A stretch of DNA of 32,740 nt, from positions 22,281 through 55,020 of the forward strand of contig DMOI01000060.1 of the NCBI GenBank assembly GCA_003452395.1, given 5' to 3'. Below, piece after piece: positions 1-7,808 of this stretch. Each line of letters begins with the position of its first letter. Within the stretch, counting starts at the first letter, position 1. The notes beneath the pieces were generated by a model. The model worked only from the letters and a program-made list of their open reading frames with translations, did not search any database and had not been told where the DNA came from. Position numbers and translations under genes: made by a program. The stretch comes from Clostridiales bacterium (GTDB lineage Bacteria > Bacillota > Clostridia > Lachnospirales > UBA12420).

Positions 1-29
1 ATTTTTTTTACTCATTAAGTTAATTTCTA

Positions 30-251
30 TTACATGAGACCTTTAAGTTTCTCTATCGACTTATCTGATATCTTATTTGCTGCTTTATTTTCTTGTTGAA
101 TTTGCAAGAAAATTTCTTTTCTATGCACTGGCACACTTCTCGGTGCATTTATAGCTATTTTTACTTGGTCCGCTTGAATATCAACTATAGTTATTTCTAT
201 ATCTTCACCTATCATGATACTCTCGCCTTTCTTCCTTGAAAGGGCCAACAT
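30..251 (-). CDS. csrA: CsrA, carbon storage / flagellin translation regulator
   Basis: CsrA is a small dimeric RNA-binding protein that blocks the ribosome binding site of target mRNAs; in Firmicutes the main target is the flagellin mRNA. The 73-residue product has the family's opening (MLALSRKKGESIMIGEDIEI), the central IKVAI-like strand (QVKIAINAPRSVPVHRKEI) and a charged C-terminal helix; the RNA-contacting Arg of the APxxxPVxRxE segment is present. Its ATG overlaps the fliW stop by one base (TAATG), so the two are translationally coupled and made together, as expected because FliW protein binds and inhibits CsrA. It is the last gene of the rlmB-comF-fliW-csrA series seen here. A flagellin gene would be expected beyond the left edge but is not visible. 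Identification is very secure. Confidence 0.97.
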   Translation of the reverse strand: MLALSRKKGESIMIGEDIEITIVDIQADQVKIAINAPRSVPVHRKEIFLQIQQENKAANKISDKSIEKLKGLM

Positions 252-724
252 TATTTCGCACCCTCTTCAAAAGCCTTCTTTAGCTTTTCCATATCTTGAT
301 ATAGATATTGTCTTATTCCATATTCTTGATTTTCAGAAATTACTTGTGCGCCTCTTTTTGTAGTTTGATTTATAAGTATTGGTGCTCTCAAATTTACAGT
401 CATGTCTTTAATGTCCTCTGGAACTACTACTACATTAAATACTGATAAATCTTCTGGTGCATTATGTCCTAAGAAATCAACATATTCATCTTTTATTTCT
501 GGACTATAGTCCGGATAAACTGCATGTGGATTAACTAAAGCAAATGCAACTTCTCCATCATCTACTGATTGTAACCAAAAGAATGGTCCTTCCTTTTGAT
601 TTTCCTCATTTGTAAGTAATACATAATTCTTCATATTTGTAAATCCCGGCATTCCATCCCTGAAAGTGATTATCTTATCCTCTTCTACATTAATTTGTCC
701 AAAATGTCTTGTTTGTACCATCAT
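251..724 (-). CDS. fliW: FliW, flagellar assembly factor and CsrA antagonist
   Basis: FliW binds either flagellin or CsrA. When flagellin is exported, freed FliW sequesters CsrA and flagellin translation resumes. The 157-residue product has the family signatures: an N-terminal TRHFGQINVEEDKIITF strand pair, GMPGF near residue 30, FFWLQSVDDGEVAFALVNP in the middle, and a C-terminal NLRAPILINQTTKRGAQV segment. The frame stays open for 42 more codons upstream, but those codons translate an intergenic heptamer repeat and overlap the 3' end of comF. AGGTGG at about 731-736 sits correctly before the ATG at 724. A second ATG follows at once (721), so the exact first Met is uncertain by one codon. 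The stop overlaps the csrA start. Confidence 0.96.
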   Translation of the reverse strand: MMVQTRHFGQINVEEDKIITFRDGMPGFTNMKNYVLLTNEENQKEGPFFWLQSVDDGEVAFALVNPHAVYPDYSPEIKDEYVDFLGHNAPEDLSVFNVVVVPEDIKDMTVNLRAPILINQTTKRGAQVISENQEYGIRQYLYQDMEKLKKAFEEGAK

Positions 725-743
725 AAATCTCCACCTCTCATAA

Positions 744-830
744 GTACAATGCACAATATAAAATGTACACTGCCTATTTTTTTTAATTCGCACCGCGAAT
801 TCAACTTTCAACTTTCCACTTTCAACTACT
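744..830. repeat. Heptamer-period intergenic repeat (fliW/comF gap)
   Basis: Two short runs with a 7-base period fill this gap. At 744-771 the units are GTACAAT, GCACAAT, ATAAAAT, GTACACT. At 803-830 they are AACTTTC, AACTTTC, CACTTTC, AACTACT. The last unit supplies the comF stop codon (CTA on the plus strand, 826-828). The same kind of array recurs in at least six other gaps of the window. Confidence 0.75.
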
Positions 831-1491
831 TCACCGCTACTGCTAAACAAAGAGTATATACTTCACTTCCATGTGCCGTCAGGATTTCTGCACACCCTTC
901 GAGTGTGCTCCCGGTAGTATATATATCATCAATTAGCAATACCTTCTTATATCTTACATTTTCTTTATCGACAAGTTCAAAAGATTTCTTTAGATTTTCT
1001 TTTCTTTTTTTTACACTTAAATTATTTTGAGGTTTAGTATCCTTTGACCGCCAGATATAATTTTTATCATGTTTCACATTTACTTTTTTTGATAAAACTT
1101 TCGATAAAATCTCTGATTGATTATATCCACGCACTCTAAACCTATTTTTATGAATAGGCACCGGGATCACAACATCTATATTATGTGTTTTTATTATTTG
1201 CTCAAATTTTTTCTGCATCAATATTGCAAGTACTTTACCATAATGTTCTTTCTTGCCATATTTATATCTATGTATTACTTCCTTAAAATACTCATTGTAC
1301 ACAACAATACCATAATTTCTTTTTACAAAAATATTTTTCTTATTAAAAAACTCATTATCACAATCAGCATTTATATAATGTATATATCTTTTACAATTGA
1401 AACAAAAAATATTCTTATCCTCAACAGGCATTATGCCATTGCAAACAAGACATTTTCTAGGATAAATAAAATCAAGTATTAAACCAAACAT
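826..1491 (-). CDS. comF: ComF family protein (phosphoribosyltransferase fold)
   Basis: ComF/ComFC proteins take part in DNA uptake during natural transformation and recombination. The 221-residue product starts with a zinc-finger-like pair of CxxC motifs (CLVCNG at about residue 13 and CFNC near residue 30) and ends with a type I phosphoribosyltransferase domain that has the PRPP-binding signature VLLIDDIYTTGST near residue 190. VIPVPIHKNRFRVRGYNQ is the usual ComF central block. I chose the ATG at 1491 because AGGTGGAGG lies 5-10 bases upstream; a longer frame back to 1533 would run into rlmB and begin before that site. The gene follows rlmB by 13 bases. Its 3' end runs into a heptamer repeat. 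No other competence gene is in the window, so whether it acts in transformation here is not shown. Confidence 0.92.
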   Translation of the reverse strand: MFGLILDFIYPRKCLVCNGIMPVEDKNIFCFNCKRYIHYINADCDNEFFNKKNIFVKRNYGIVVYNEYFKEVIHRYKYGKKEHYGKVLAILMQKKFEQIIKTHNIDVVIPVPIHKNRFRVRGYNQSEILSKVLSKKVNVKHDKNYIWRSKDTKPQNNLSVKKRKENLKKSFELVDKENVRYKKVLLIDDIYTTGSTLEGCAEILTAHGSEVYTLCLAVAVK

Positions 1492-1504
1492 ACTAAGCCT
1501 CCAC

Positions 1505-2230
1505 CTAAACTCTTCTCTGTCTAACAACCTCATACATAAGTATAGCCGCAGCTACAGATGCATTTAGAGAGTTTATTTGCCCTTTCATAGGAATAGATGC
1601 AACCATATCACAATTTTCTTTAATCAGCCTGCTTACTCCTTCGCCTTCTGCTCCTATTACTATTGCTATAGGCATTTTGAAATCTATATCGTACATTTGC
1701 TTTCCATCCATATCAGCCGCAACAACCCATATTCCTTGTTTTTTTAAATCTTTTATTGTAGCATTTAAATTAGTTACTTTTGCAACCTTTGTATATTCTA
1801 TCGCCCCTGCCGAAGTCTTTGCTACTATTTGAGTAAGCCCCACTGAACGCCTTTTAGGTATTATAATCCCATGCGCACCTGAAATATTGGCAGTACGAAT
1901 AATGGCACCAAGATTATGCGGATCTGTCACCTCATCTAGTATAATCAAAAACGGGGTTTCATTCTTACTATAAGCTTCATTTAATAAATCTTCCACCTCA
2001 AAATACTCATATTCACTTACTATCGCCATAACCCCTTGATGATTTTTCGTCTCAGAAAGCTCATCAAGCTTAGCCCTATCAACCTCTTGAATAATTACAT
2101 TCTTTTCACGAGCTATACCAAAAATAGTCTGTATACTACCTTCTTTTTGACCTTTCATCACTAATATCTTTTCTATACTTCTATCCGATCTCAAAACTTC
2201 CCTCACCGGATTTCTTCCTTCTATAATCAT
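1505..2230 (-). CDS. rlmB: RlmB, 23S rRNA (guanosine-2'-O)-methyltransferase (TrmH family)
   Basis: RlmB is a SPOUT-class enzyme that uses S-adenosylmethionine to methylate the 2'-OH of a conserved guanosine (G2251 in E. coli numbering) in the 23S rRNA peptidyl-transferase region. The 241-residue protein has the N-terminal L30-like substrate-binding domain (GRNPVREVL opening; NHQGVMA near residue 63) and the knotted catalytic domain with motif 1 (LDEVTDPHNLGAIIRTA), motif 2 (IVIGAEGEGVS) and motif 3 (IPMKGQINSLNASVAAAI). All expected catalytic and SAM-site residues are visible. GGAGTGATTGC precedes the ATG at 2230, and a clear promoter lies at 2313-2341. YacO/TrmH paralogues are the only serious alternative; length and motifs favour RlmB. 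Confidence 0.94.
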   Translation of the reverse strand: MIIEGRNPVREVLRSDRSIEKILVMKGQKEGSIQTIFGIAREKNVIIQEVDRAKLDELSETKNHQGVMAIVSEYEYFEVEDLLNEAYSKNETPFLIILDEVTDPHNLGAIIRTANISGAHGIIIPKRRSVGLTQIVAKTSAGAIEYTKVAKVTNLNATIKDLKKQGIWVVAADMDGKQMYDIDFKMPIAIVIGAEGEGVSRLIKENCDMVASIPMKGQINSLNASVAAAILMYEVVRQRRV

Positions 2231-2312
2231 GCAATCACTCCATTCCTAGCGTTACCAGTAAAAATTCCTTATTTTCATATTATTCTATTTTCAGTTATTT
2301 TTAACCCTGTCT

Positions 2313-2341
2313 ATTTTACCAGTTTCCAATAATTATAGCAA
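2313..2341 (-). promoter_or_regulatory. Sigma-A-type promoter for rlmB-comF-fliW-csrA
   Basis: Read on the minus strand: TTGCTA (2336-2341), 17-base spacer, TAAAAT (2313-2318). The start would fall about 75 bases before the rlmB ATG. No promoter as good was seen further inside the four-gene series. Confidence 0.6.
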
Positions 2342-2354
2342 TATTAATTTTTTA

Positions 2355-2837
2355 TTATGGTTGTAATCCTATAGTCTCTACATCTTCTACATTTTCTTCA
2401 TCATTATCTAATCCCGGTAAACCTACACCTTGTTTTTCTAAATGCACTTTTATTCCTTCTTTATATGCCTCATAAAAATACTTTCCTGTATCCTCATGAA
2501 TTTCTTTATCTTCAAATTCTTCCTTTCCACCTTTATACTCAATAATCATTTTCTCACTTCTTAACTGTCCATCTTTATAAGAAGGATAGTAGGTAGTCTT
2601 TTGCCCATTTTCTTCATCTAAAATAATACTAATGTTATCTTTACCAACATTAGTATTATTTTCTATAACAAGAGTTCCCATTTTTCCATCAGGCATCTTA
2701 ATATCTATGAGTCTCTTTTTTTTAGATTCTTCTGTAATTCTATGTTTTTCCCTAAGATCATCTAAGAATTCTTCTCCTTTTGAAACAAAAACTAAACTAG
2801 CTAATACAAAAGTAAGAAATCCAATTTCTTTTTTCAT
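2355..2837 (-). CDS. Hypothetical protein with N-terminal membrane/signal segment
   Basis: I do not recognise this 160-residue protein. Residues 1-20 form a short hydrophobic segment after MKKE (GFLTFVLASLVFVSKG), which could be an uncleaved anchor or signal peptide. The rest is highly charged and hydrophilic, with alternating strand-like stretches (KMGTLVIENNTNVGKDNISIILDEENG; GGKEEF), and ends in an acidic tail (DNDEENVEDVE). There is no Cys for a lipobox. AGGAGATAATAT precedes the ATG, and a consensus promoter at 2872-2900 gives it its own transcript. It sits between the Tad operon and rlmB. The coding pattern looks real (good start, ordinary codon use), but no function can be assigned. 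Confidence 0.7.
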   Translation of the reverse strand: MKKEIGFLTFVLASLVFVSKGEEFLDDLREKHRITEESKKKRLIDIKMPDGKMGTLVIENNTNVGKDNISIILDEENGQKTTYYPSYKDGQLRSEKMIIEYKGGKEEFEDKEIHEDTGKYFYEAYKEGIKVHLEKQGVGLPGLDNDEENVEDVETIGLQP

Positions 2838-2871
2838 ATATTATCTCCTATCATAATTATATTTTATACAT

Positions 2872-2900
2872 ATAATACCATATTTTCTATTTACTTTCAA
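2872..2900 (-). promoter_or_regulatory. Sigma-A-type promoter for the hypothetical gene at 2355-2837
   Basis: Minus strand: TTGAAA (2895-2900), 17-base spacer, TATTAT (2872-2877). It begins 12 bases past the stop of the DUF192 gene, so read-through from the Tad operon is also possible because no terminator separates them. Confidence 0.65.
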
Positions 2901-2912
2901 CATATTTCGTTT

Positions 2913-3260
2913 TTATTTTATTAACATTTTTATTTTATTGTGTATTTTTATATTTTTCTCCTTCACTCTCCCTCTCGGTAACTCCACCACATACCTTGCC
3001 TTAGACACATATTTACTTATATGACCTGTCCTTAGATTCTCCTGTATATAGCATATAGTATCATCCTTATCCACAAACACTACATCTATCTCAAACTTCA
3101 TAAAAAACATATGCACATTATTGCAAGGCTCTATAACTAATGCCTCTTCATTATCTATACTTTTTCTAAACATAAGCCCCATAAACCTACTCCAAAATGT
3201 ATCCGCAACCTTTACATTCTGTGATATTACAGTATTTGTGGTTTGATCTATAAGCTGCAT
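2913..3260 (-). CDS. DUF192 family protein
   Basis: The 115-residue product matches the DUF192 family, a compact beta-barrel domain of unknown biochemical role. Recognisable blocks are the early VADTFWSRFMGLMFR, the CNNVHMFFMKFEIDVVFVDKD core (the H-M-FFM pattern is the family hallmark) and the late VVELPRGR segment. The ATG at 3260 is preceded by AGGGGG with 7 bases of spacing; a GTG two codons earlier overlaps the ribosome binding site and is unlikely. It is the last gene of the Tad series, 68 bases after tadC. DUF192 genes are often seen beside Tad or Flp pilus genes in Clostridia (my recollection of family context), which suggests an accessory role. The family also occurs elsewhere, so the link is not firm. 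Confidence 0.85.
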   Translation of the reverse strand: MQLIDQTTNTVISQNVKVADTFWSRFMGLMFRKSIDNEEALVIEPCNNVHMFFMKFEIDVVFVDKDDTICYIQENLRTGHISKYVSKARYVVELPRGRVKEKNIKIHNKIKMLIK

Positions 3261-3273
3261 GTCCACACCCCCT

Positions 3274-3329
3274 TCTATCTTTTATCTCTTAACTTTCAAC
3301 TCTCAACTTTCAACTCTCAACTTACTCCT
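3274..3329. repeat. Heptamer-period repeat (tadC/DUF192 gap)
   Basis: Eight consecutive 7-base units fill 3274-3329, all ending in CT: TCTATCT, TTTATCT, CTTAACT, TTCAACT, CTCAACT, TTCAACT, CTCAACT, TACTCCT. The TTCAACT/CTCAACT alternation is exact. The array occupies the whole space between the tadC stop and the ribosome binding site of the next gene. Confidence 0.85.
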
Positions 3330-4246
3330 CACTCTCCGCTAAAAGCCTTTATCATCCTTAGTACCGCTGGTCCAAGTAAAATTATAAATATGCTTGGGAA
3401 TATGAAAAAAATTAGTGGAAATAACATCTTTACTGGTGCTTTCATAGCTATTTCTTGTGCCCTTTGTCTTCTCTTTTCTCTCATTTGCTTTGATTGTATC
3501 TTTACTACATTACTTATACTTATACCTAGTTCATATGCTTGTATAAGGGCCCCTGTAAATGTAGTTACATCGTCAACATCTATCCTTCTTTGCATGCCTT
3601 GTAGTGCTTCCTTTCTGGTTTTTCCTATTTTCATTTCTGCTATGTACTTAGAAAATTCATCTATAAGTACTCCTTTCATTTTATCAGTTAGTTTAAGTAT
3701 ACTATTGTCAAAAGAAAGCCCTGCCTCTACACTAACTGTCAACAAATCAAGAACATCCGGTAATTCTTTTTCTATTTGCTTTTTTCTTTTTTGTATTATC
3801 TGCTCTAAAAACAAGTTTGGTAGTGCATATAAAATTCCTGTTACAATCACCCATATAAATAGATTTTTAGAATCAATTCCATCCTTTTGATATAACGCTA
3901 TTACATATATTGAGGGAATAATTACCGCTACAATAAGCTTTATAGTTATCCATTTGTACGCGTCTACTTTATGAATTATTCCTGCTTTCTGCAGTTTAAG
4001 TTGTATTCTCTCTTTTATGTTATTTGGCATTAATCCATATATGTTCTTATTGACCTTTTCATATAGGTTTTTTATTAATTTCTTATAAAATATATACTTT
4101 AAAGCTTTACTTTCTATTTCATAACCTGACTGAAGCTTTTTCATCCTATCTTCTATAATTATTTTTTTATAAAATATTTTTTGTAGTATATATGTTATCG
4201 ATATGCTTAATGTTACAAATAACAATGTTGCTAGTACGTATTTCAT
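3329..4246 (-). CDS. tadC: TadC-like Flp pilus assembly membrane protein (type II secretion F domain)
   Basis: TadC pairs with TadB to form the inner-membrane platform on which the CpaF ATPase acts during Flp pilus assembly. The 305-residue product has an N-terminal membrane helix (residues 1-20), a second hydrophobic pair near residues 95-140, a T2SSF domain (ELPDVLDLLTVSVEAGLSFDNSI; MQRRIDVDDVTTFTGALIQAYELG) and a C-terminal membrane helix (MLFPLIFFIFPSIFIILLGP). The ATG at 4246 has GGGGAG about 9 bases upstream. The frame remains open through an upstream palindromic repeat to 4408, but that extension translates the repeat and is not credible. tadB lies upstream and DUF192 downstream. Confidence 0.92.
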   Translation of the reverse strand: MKYVLATLLFVTLSISITYILQKIFYKKIIIEDRMKKLQSGYEIESKALKYIFYKKLIKNLYEKVNKNIYGLMPNNIKERIQLKLQKAGIIHKVDAYKWITIKLIVAVIIPSIYVIALYQKDGIDSKNLFIWVIVTGILYALPNLFLEQIIQKRKKQIEKELPDVLDLLTVSVEAGLSFDNSILKLTDKMKGVLIDEFSKYIAEMKIGKTRKEALQGMQRRIDVDDVTTFTGALIQAYELGISISNVVKIQSKQMREKRRQRAQEIAMKAPVKMLFPLIFFIFPSIFIILLGPAVLRMIKAFSGE

Positions 4247-4282
4247 AGATATCACTCCCCCTACATTAGCATTCCCCCGACC

Positions 4283-4407
4283 TGTCATTGCGAGGAGGTT
4301 TTTTCGACGTGGCAATCTCATCTTTAAAATTATTTTACTATATAAGCATATTAAATTTGTTTTTCTATAAACATGAGATTGCCACGTCGTTCCTCCTCGC
4401 AATGACA
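4283..4407. repeat. MITE/REP-like inverted repeat between tadB and tadC
   Basis: A 125-bp element with near-perfect terminal inverted repeats. The left arm, 4283-4321, begins TGTCATTGCGAGGAGG and ends CGACGTGGCAATCTCAT. The right arm, 4373-4407, is its reverse complement apart from a small internal length difference (17- and 16-base matching blocks). An AT-rich core of about 50 bases separates them. The arm sequence resembles the 'TGTCATTGCGAGGAG...GCAATCTC' repeat that I recall as scattered through many bacterial genomes. It has no coding capacity of its own. Confidence 0.85.
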
Positions 4408-4420
4408 AGCTGCGGATGTA

Positions 4421-5200
4421 CTACACATCTATTTTTATTATCTTATTTATAAAAAACATCCCTATTAGTTCTGCAAAGATTCCCATTACTATCATAAGTA
4501 TTCCTGCCTTATTTATAAATAGCTCCATTATGTAGTCAGGTGACATTACAAACATTATGCCCCCTATTGCTATTGGAAGTACTAATACTATTATAGCTGA
4601 TAGTTTTCCTTGAGCTGTTAGGGTTTTTATTTCACGTGATAGTTTCAACCTTTCTCTTATGGTTTCTGATATTATATCAAGCACCTCTGCTAGGTTTCCT
4701 CCTGTTTCTCTCTGCATAAGTATCGCGGTAAGCATTAGCTCCAAATCTTTACTCGGTATTCTTTCCAATAAATTCTCCAAGCTTTTTTCTAATGTTTTAC
4801 CCAGTCTTACTTCTCTGATTACTTGTCCAAACTCTGACGAAAGAGGGGCCGGCATCTCTGTAACTAACGTATCTAGTGCTTGCGTAAAGCTATGTCCTGC
4901 TTTGAGTGAGTTCGATATTATCGTGATAGCATCACCTAATTGATCATTAAATTTCCTATAATGTCTCGTTTTAGTTCTATTATGTTTAGTTATTTTTTTA
5001 TTAATTCTAGTAATCAAATTTTTAATAGTGTGTATGTGTTTTCCTTTTATTACCTTCCTCTTTACTTTATTTCCTTGATCAACTTTTATATATGTGTATA
5101 TTCTATTTATTACTCTTCCATTAAAAAATAATTTATTTAATATTATATATGAGATTATTACACAAAATATAAATACTAGAAATATTAATACATTAAACAT
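4421..5200 (-). CDS. tadB: TadB-like Flp pilus assembly membrane protein (type II secretion F domain)
   Basis: Partner of TadC in the inner-membrane platform of the Tad pilus. The 259-residue product has an N-terminal membrane helix (about residues 2-22), a basic linker (KRKVIKGKHIHTIKNLITRINKKITKHNRTK), and a T2SSF domain with the typical QLGDAITIISNSLKAGHSFTQAL start and LMLTAILMQRETGGNLAEVLD core. Two C-terminal membrane helices follow (about residues 202-222 and 230-252). The ATG at 5200 follows AGGCGG with good spacing; an in-frame GTG at 5209 overlaps that site. The gene starts 24 bases after cpaF and is separated from tadC by 174 bases that carry an inverted-repeat element. Confidence 0.93.
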   Translation of the reverse strand: MFNVLIFLVFIFCVIISYIILNKLFFNGRVINRIYTYIKVDQGNKVKRKVIKGKHIHTIKNLITRINKKITKHNRTKTRHYRKFNDQLGDAITIISNSLKAGHSFTQALDTLVTEMPAPLSSEFGQVIREVRLGKTLEKSLENLLERIPSKDLELMLTAILMQRETGGNLAEVLDIISETIRERLKLSREIKTLTAQGKLSAIIVLVLPIAIGGIMFVMSPDYIMELFINKAGILMIVMGIFAELIGMFFINKIIKIDV

Positions 5201-5224
5201 AGCTATCACCGCCTTTGTACTCTA

Positions 5225-6544
5225 CTACCTATCACTTGCCTCTAGTCCTTTTGCCCATTCATCACCTATTACACTTGTAATTTTGGGTTTTATACCAGAG
5301 TATTCGAACTTGCCAGTTATTTTACCCCTGTTGTCCGTACCTGTTTGTACAAATTTAAATATGTCCTGTAGTATTATCACTTCACCTTCCATTCCTTGCA
5401 CTTCCGAAATATGCGTAATCCTTCTACTACCATCTTTTAATCTAGTTTGTTGGATTATTACATCTATAGCTGAAGCTATTTGCTCTCTTATAGCCTTTAT
5501 AGGCAAATCCATCCCTGCCATGAGAACCATAGTCTCTAATCTACTCAACATATCTCTTGGGCTATTTGCATGCCCAGTCGTAAGCGAACCATCGTGTCCT
5601 GTATTCATAGCTTGCAACATATCGAGTGCTTCCCCTGATCTTACTTCCCCTACAATAATCCTATCTGGTCTCATTCTTAAGCTGTTTTTTACCAAATCTC
5701 TTATGTTTATTTCTCCTTTTCCCTCAATATTAGCTGGACGAGTTTCAAGTCTAACTATATGTTCTTGATGTAGCTGTAGCTCTGCTGCATCCTCGATAGT
5801 CACTATCCTCTCGTCATTAGGTATAAATGAAGACACAACATTAAGCATCGTAGTTTTACCACTACCCGTTCCACCAGAAACTATTATATTCATCTTTTCC
5901 CTTACACACGCCTTCAGGAATTCTGCCATAGGAGTCGTAAGCGTTCCAAACCCTATGAGATCTGATATAACAAATGGCTCTTCTGAAAATTTCCTTATTG
6001 TTATAGTTGGTCCATTTAGTGCAAGGGGTGGTATTATCGCATTTACTCTAGAGCCATTAGGAAGTCTTGCATCTACCATTGGAGAGCTTTCATCTATCCT
6101 CCTCCCAAGTGGTGCAACTATTTTTTCTATTATGTGTAAAACATGTAAGTTATCTTTAAACTTTACCTCCGTAAGTTCTAGTCTTCCTTCCTTTTCCACA
6201 TAGACATGATCAAATCCATTAACCATTATCTCTGAGACATTTTTATCTTTTATAAGTGATGTTATTGGTCCTAATCCCAATATTTCATCTATCATTTGAT
6301 ACAATATCTTTGTTTTTGTATTTGTACTTACTTCTATATTCTTATTTTCAAAATGTTCATTCATTATAACCATAATTTCTTTTTCAAGTGTTTTACTATC
6401 TAGCTTGTCAGAATTTTCTATAATTGATAGTTTTTCTATTATGAGATTTTGTACATCATTTTTTAAACCATAAAATGAGTCCTTCTTATCATGAATTACA
6501 ACTTTTTCATCATTTTCACTTTTCAAACGATTAGTTAGCGACAT
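5225..6544 (-). CDS. cpaF: CpaF/TadA, Flp pilus assembly ATPase
   Basis: This cytoplasmic hexameric ATPase powers pilin polymerisation in Tad systems. The 439-residue protein has an N-terminal helical region, then the secretion-ATPase core: Walker A GGTGSGKT at 224-231, an Asp-box-like ERIVTIEDAAELQL, a Walker B region (RMRPDRIIVGEVRSGEALDML) and a His-box-like MNTGHDGSLTTGHANSP. CpaF-typical blocks precede it (LGPITSLIKDKNVSEIMVNG, RRIDESSPMVDARLPNGSRVNAI). AGGAGG with 8 bases of spacing supports the ATG at 6544. The gene follows cpaE by 12 bases. All residues needed for ATP hydrolysis appear intact. Confidence 0.97.
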   Translation of the reverse strand: MSLTNRLKSENDEKVVIHDKKDSFYGLKNDVQNLIIEKLSIIENSDKLDSKTLEKEIMVIMNEHFENKNIEVSTNTKTKILYQMIDEILGLGPITSLIKDKNVSEIMVNGFDHVYVEKEGRLELTEVKFKDNLHVLHIIEKIVAPLGRRIDESSPMVDARLPNGSRVNAIIPPLALNGPTITIRKFSEEPFVISDLIGFGTLTTPMAEFLKACVREKMNIIVSGGTGSGKTTMLNVVSSFIPNDERIVTIEDAAELQLHQEHIVRLETRPANIEGKGEINIRDLVKNSLRMRPDRIIVGEVRSGEALDMLQAMNTGHDGSLTTGHANSPRDMLSRLETMVLMAGMDLPIKAIREQIASAIDVIIQQTRLKDGSRRITHISEVQGMEGEVIILQDIFKFVQTGTDNRGKITGKFEYSGIKPKITSVIGDEWAKGLEASDR

Positions 6545-6556
6545 GTGGACCACCTC

Positions 6557-7702
6557 CTATTTAATCCCTTTGGCTATCTTACTAAAGCATTCCATCATGC
6601 CATTCCTCTTAGTTTCTGCCATTAGTGGCAACCCTTTATTTATTGAGTTTATTACTATTTTATCATTATTTATTATACTAAAATCTACTTCTCTTTCTAA
6701 TACTTTCTTTATATCACTTAAACTTATACCGTAGTTTGCATCTGATTTATTTGCAATTAGTTTTATTTTTTCACTTGCGTAGTTTAGAGACCTCATTACA
6801 TCTATGCCTAACTTTGCATTCTTTATCGAAGTTATCTCCATTGTTGTTATATAAAGTATTAAATCAACTTGATCCATTATTGCTAAATTTAAATCGGAAA
6901 ATTTATTATCTAGATCAAATATTATATAATCGTAGTTTTCTTTTAATATATTTGCTATTTTCTTTGCATGCTCTACGGTTACGTAATCAGCATACTCTGG
7001 TTTCTTTGGTGCCGCTAGGATATCTACTCCTATCTCTGTTTCTATTATATAATCATGTATATTTTCACCGCTTATCATAACCATCTCTTCTATAAGTTCA
7101 ATCATGGTTATACTTGGCTCCACATTTGCCATTGTACATATATCGCCAAAGTACACATCCATATCAACAATTATAACTTTTTTATTTGTTTCTTTTTTTA
7201 TAGCTATAGCTGTATTTATGGCTGTTGTACTCTTCCCTACTCCACCCTTAGCACTAAAGATAGCTATGGATTTTGGTGCTCTCATATCTTTTTTTTCTTT
7301 TATTTTCTCCATTTGTTGTTTTTTATCTCTTTCTTTTTTATATGTGTTTTGTATTGTATTTATTATTTCTTCTGTATTAAATGGCTTTAGTATATAATTT
7401 TTTGCGCCTGCCTCCATTGCTTTTTTAAGGTAATCAGCTTCCTTTTGGACTGACATCATTATTATTACTGTATCCGGCAACCTATACATTATTTGTTCTG
7501 CTGCTTCAATACCTGTAAGTACTGGCATATTGATATCCATGAGTATCACATCAGGTTCGTGCTTTTGGGCCATATCTATAGCTTCTTTCCCATTCGAAGC
7601 AAGACCTACTACCTTAATACCTTCCTCGTATTCTAGTATCTTGTCTATTATTTCTCTTGTTTTATCAGAATCATCTACTATTAGAACCCTTAACTCTTTC
7701 AT
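6557..7702 (-). CDS. cpaE: CpaE/TadZ-like pilus localisation protein: receiver domain fused to ParA/MinD-type ATPase
   Basis: CpaE/TadZ proteins place the Tad pilus machine in the cell. The 381-residue product has an N-terminal receiver domain (1-115) followed by a linker rich in Lys, Glu and Gln (120-140) and a ParA/MinD-type ATPase with deviant Walker A KGGVGKST at 152-159, a KKVIIVDMDVYFGD switch and DYIIFDLDNKFSDLN. The receiver domain keeps all phosphorylation residues: acidic pair D10-D11, acceptor D56 in MDINMP, Ser84 and Lys106 in LKPF. In many CpaE homologues this domain is degenerate. AAAGGTGG precedes the ATG at 7702. It lies between cpaB and cpaF. Which kinase might phosphorylate it is unknown; the nearby DegS is of a different family. 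Confidence 0.92.
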   Translation of the reverse strand: MKELRVLIVDDSDKTREIIDKILEYEEGIKVVGLASNGKEAIDMAQKHEPDVILMDINMPVLTGIEAAEQIMYRLPDTVIIMMSVQKEADYLKKAMEAGAKNYILKPFNTEEIINTIQNTYKKERDKKQQMEKIKEKKDMRAPKSIAIFSAKGGVGKSTTAINTAIAIKKETNKKVIIVDMDVYFGDICTMANVEPSITMIELIEEMVMISGENIHDYIIETEIGVDILAAPKKPEYADYVTVEHAKKIANILKENYDYIIFDLDNKFSDLNLAIMDQVDLILYITTMEITSIKNAKLGIDVMRSLNYASEKIKLIANKSDANYGISLSDIKKVLEREVDFSIINNDKIVINSINKGLPLMAETKRNGMMECFSKIAKGIK

Positions 7703-7727
7703 CTTAGTCACCACCTTTTAAGTACAG

Positions 7728-7762
7728 TTGAAAATTGAAAGTTGAAAGTTGAAAGTTGAAAA
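7728..7762. repeat. Heptamer-period repeat (cpaB/cpaE gap)
   Basis: Five exact tandem units: TTGAAAA, TTGAAAG, TTGAAAG, TTGAAAG, TTGAAAA. This is the same word as the AACTTTC arrays seen elsewhere, read on the other strand. It lies 25 bases upstream of the cpaE start, in the mRNA leader of that gene. Confidence 0.9.
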
Positions 7763-7808
7763 CTATTGTGTTAGAAAATCTATTTTATAAATATAGGACT
7801 TTGTTCAG

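Noticed and set aside
725..850. Longer FliW start
   Set aside because: The upstream codons translate heptamer repeats and overlap the comF 3' end; a good ribosome binding site marks the start at 724.
3243..3890. Plus-strand open frame of 215 codons opposite tadC
   Set aside because: It lies entirely antisense to a well-supported gene and its product is low-complexity; the same is true of long plus-strand frames at 5094-5768 and 18214-19062.
4247..4408. N-terminal extension of TadC reading through the inverted repeat
   Set aside because: The extra 54 codons translate the palindromic element and give a non-TadC sequence; the ATG at 4246 has a ribosome binding site and begins the expected membrane helix.
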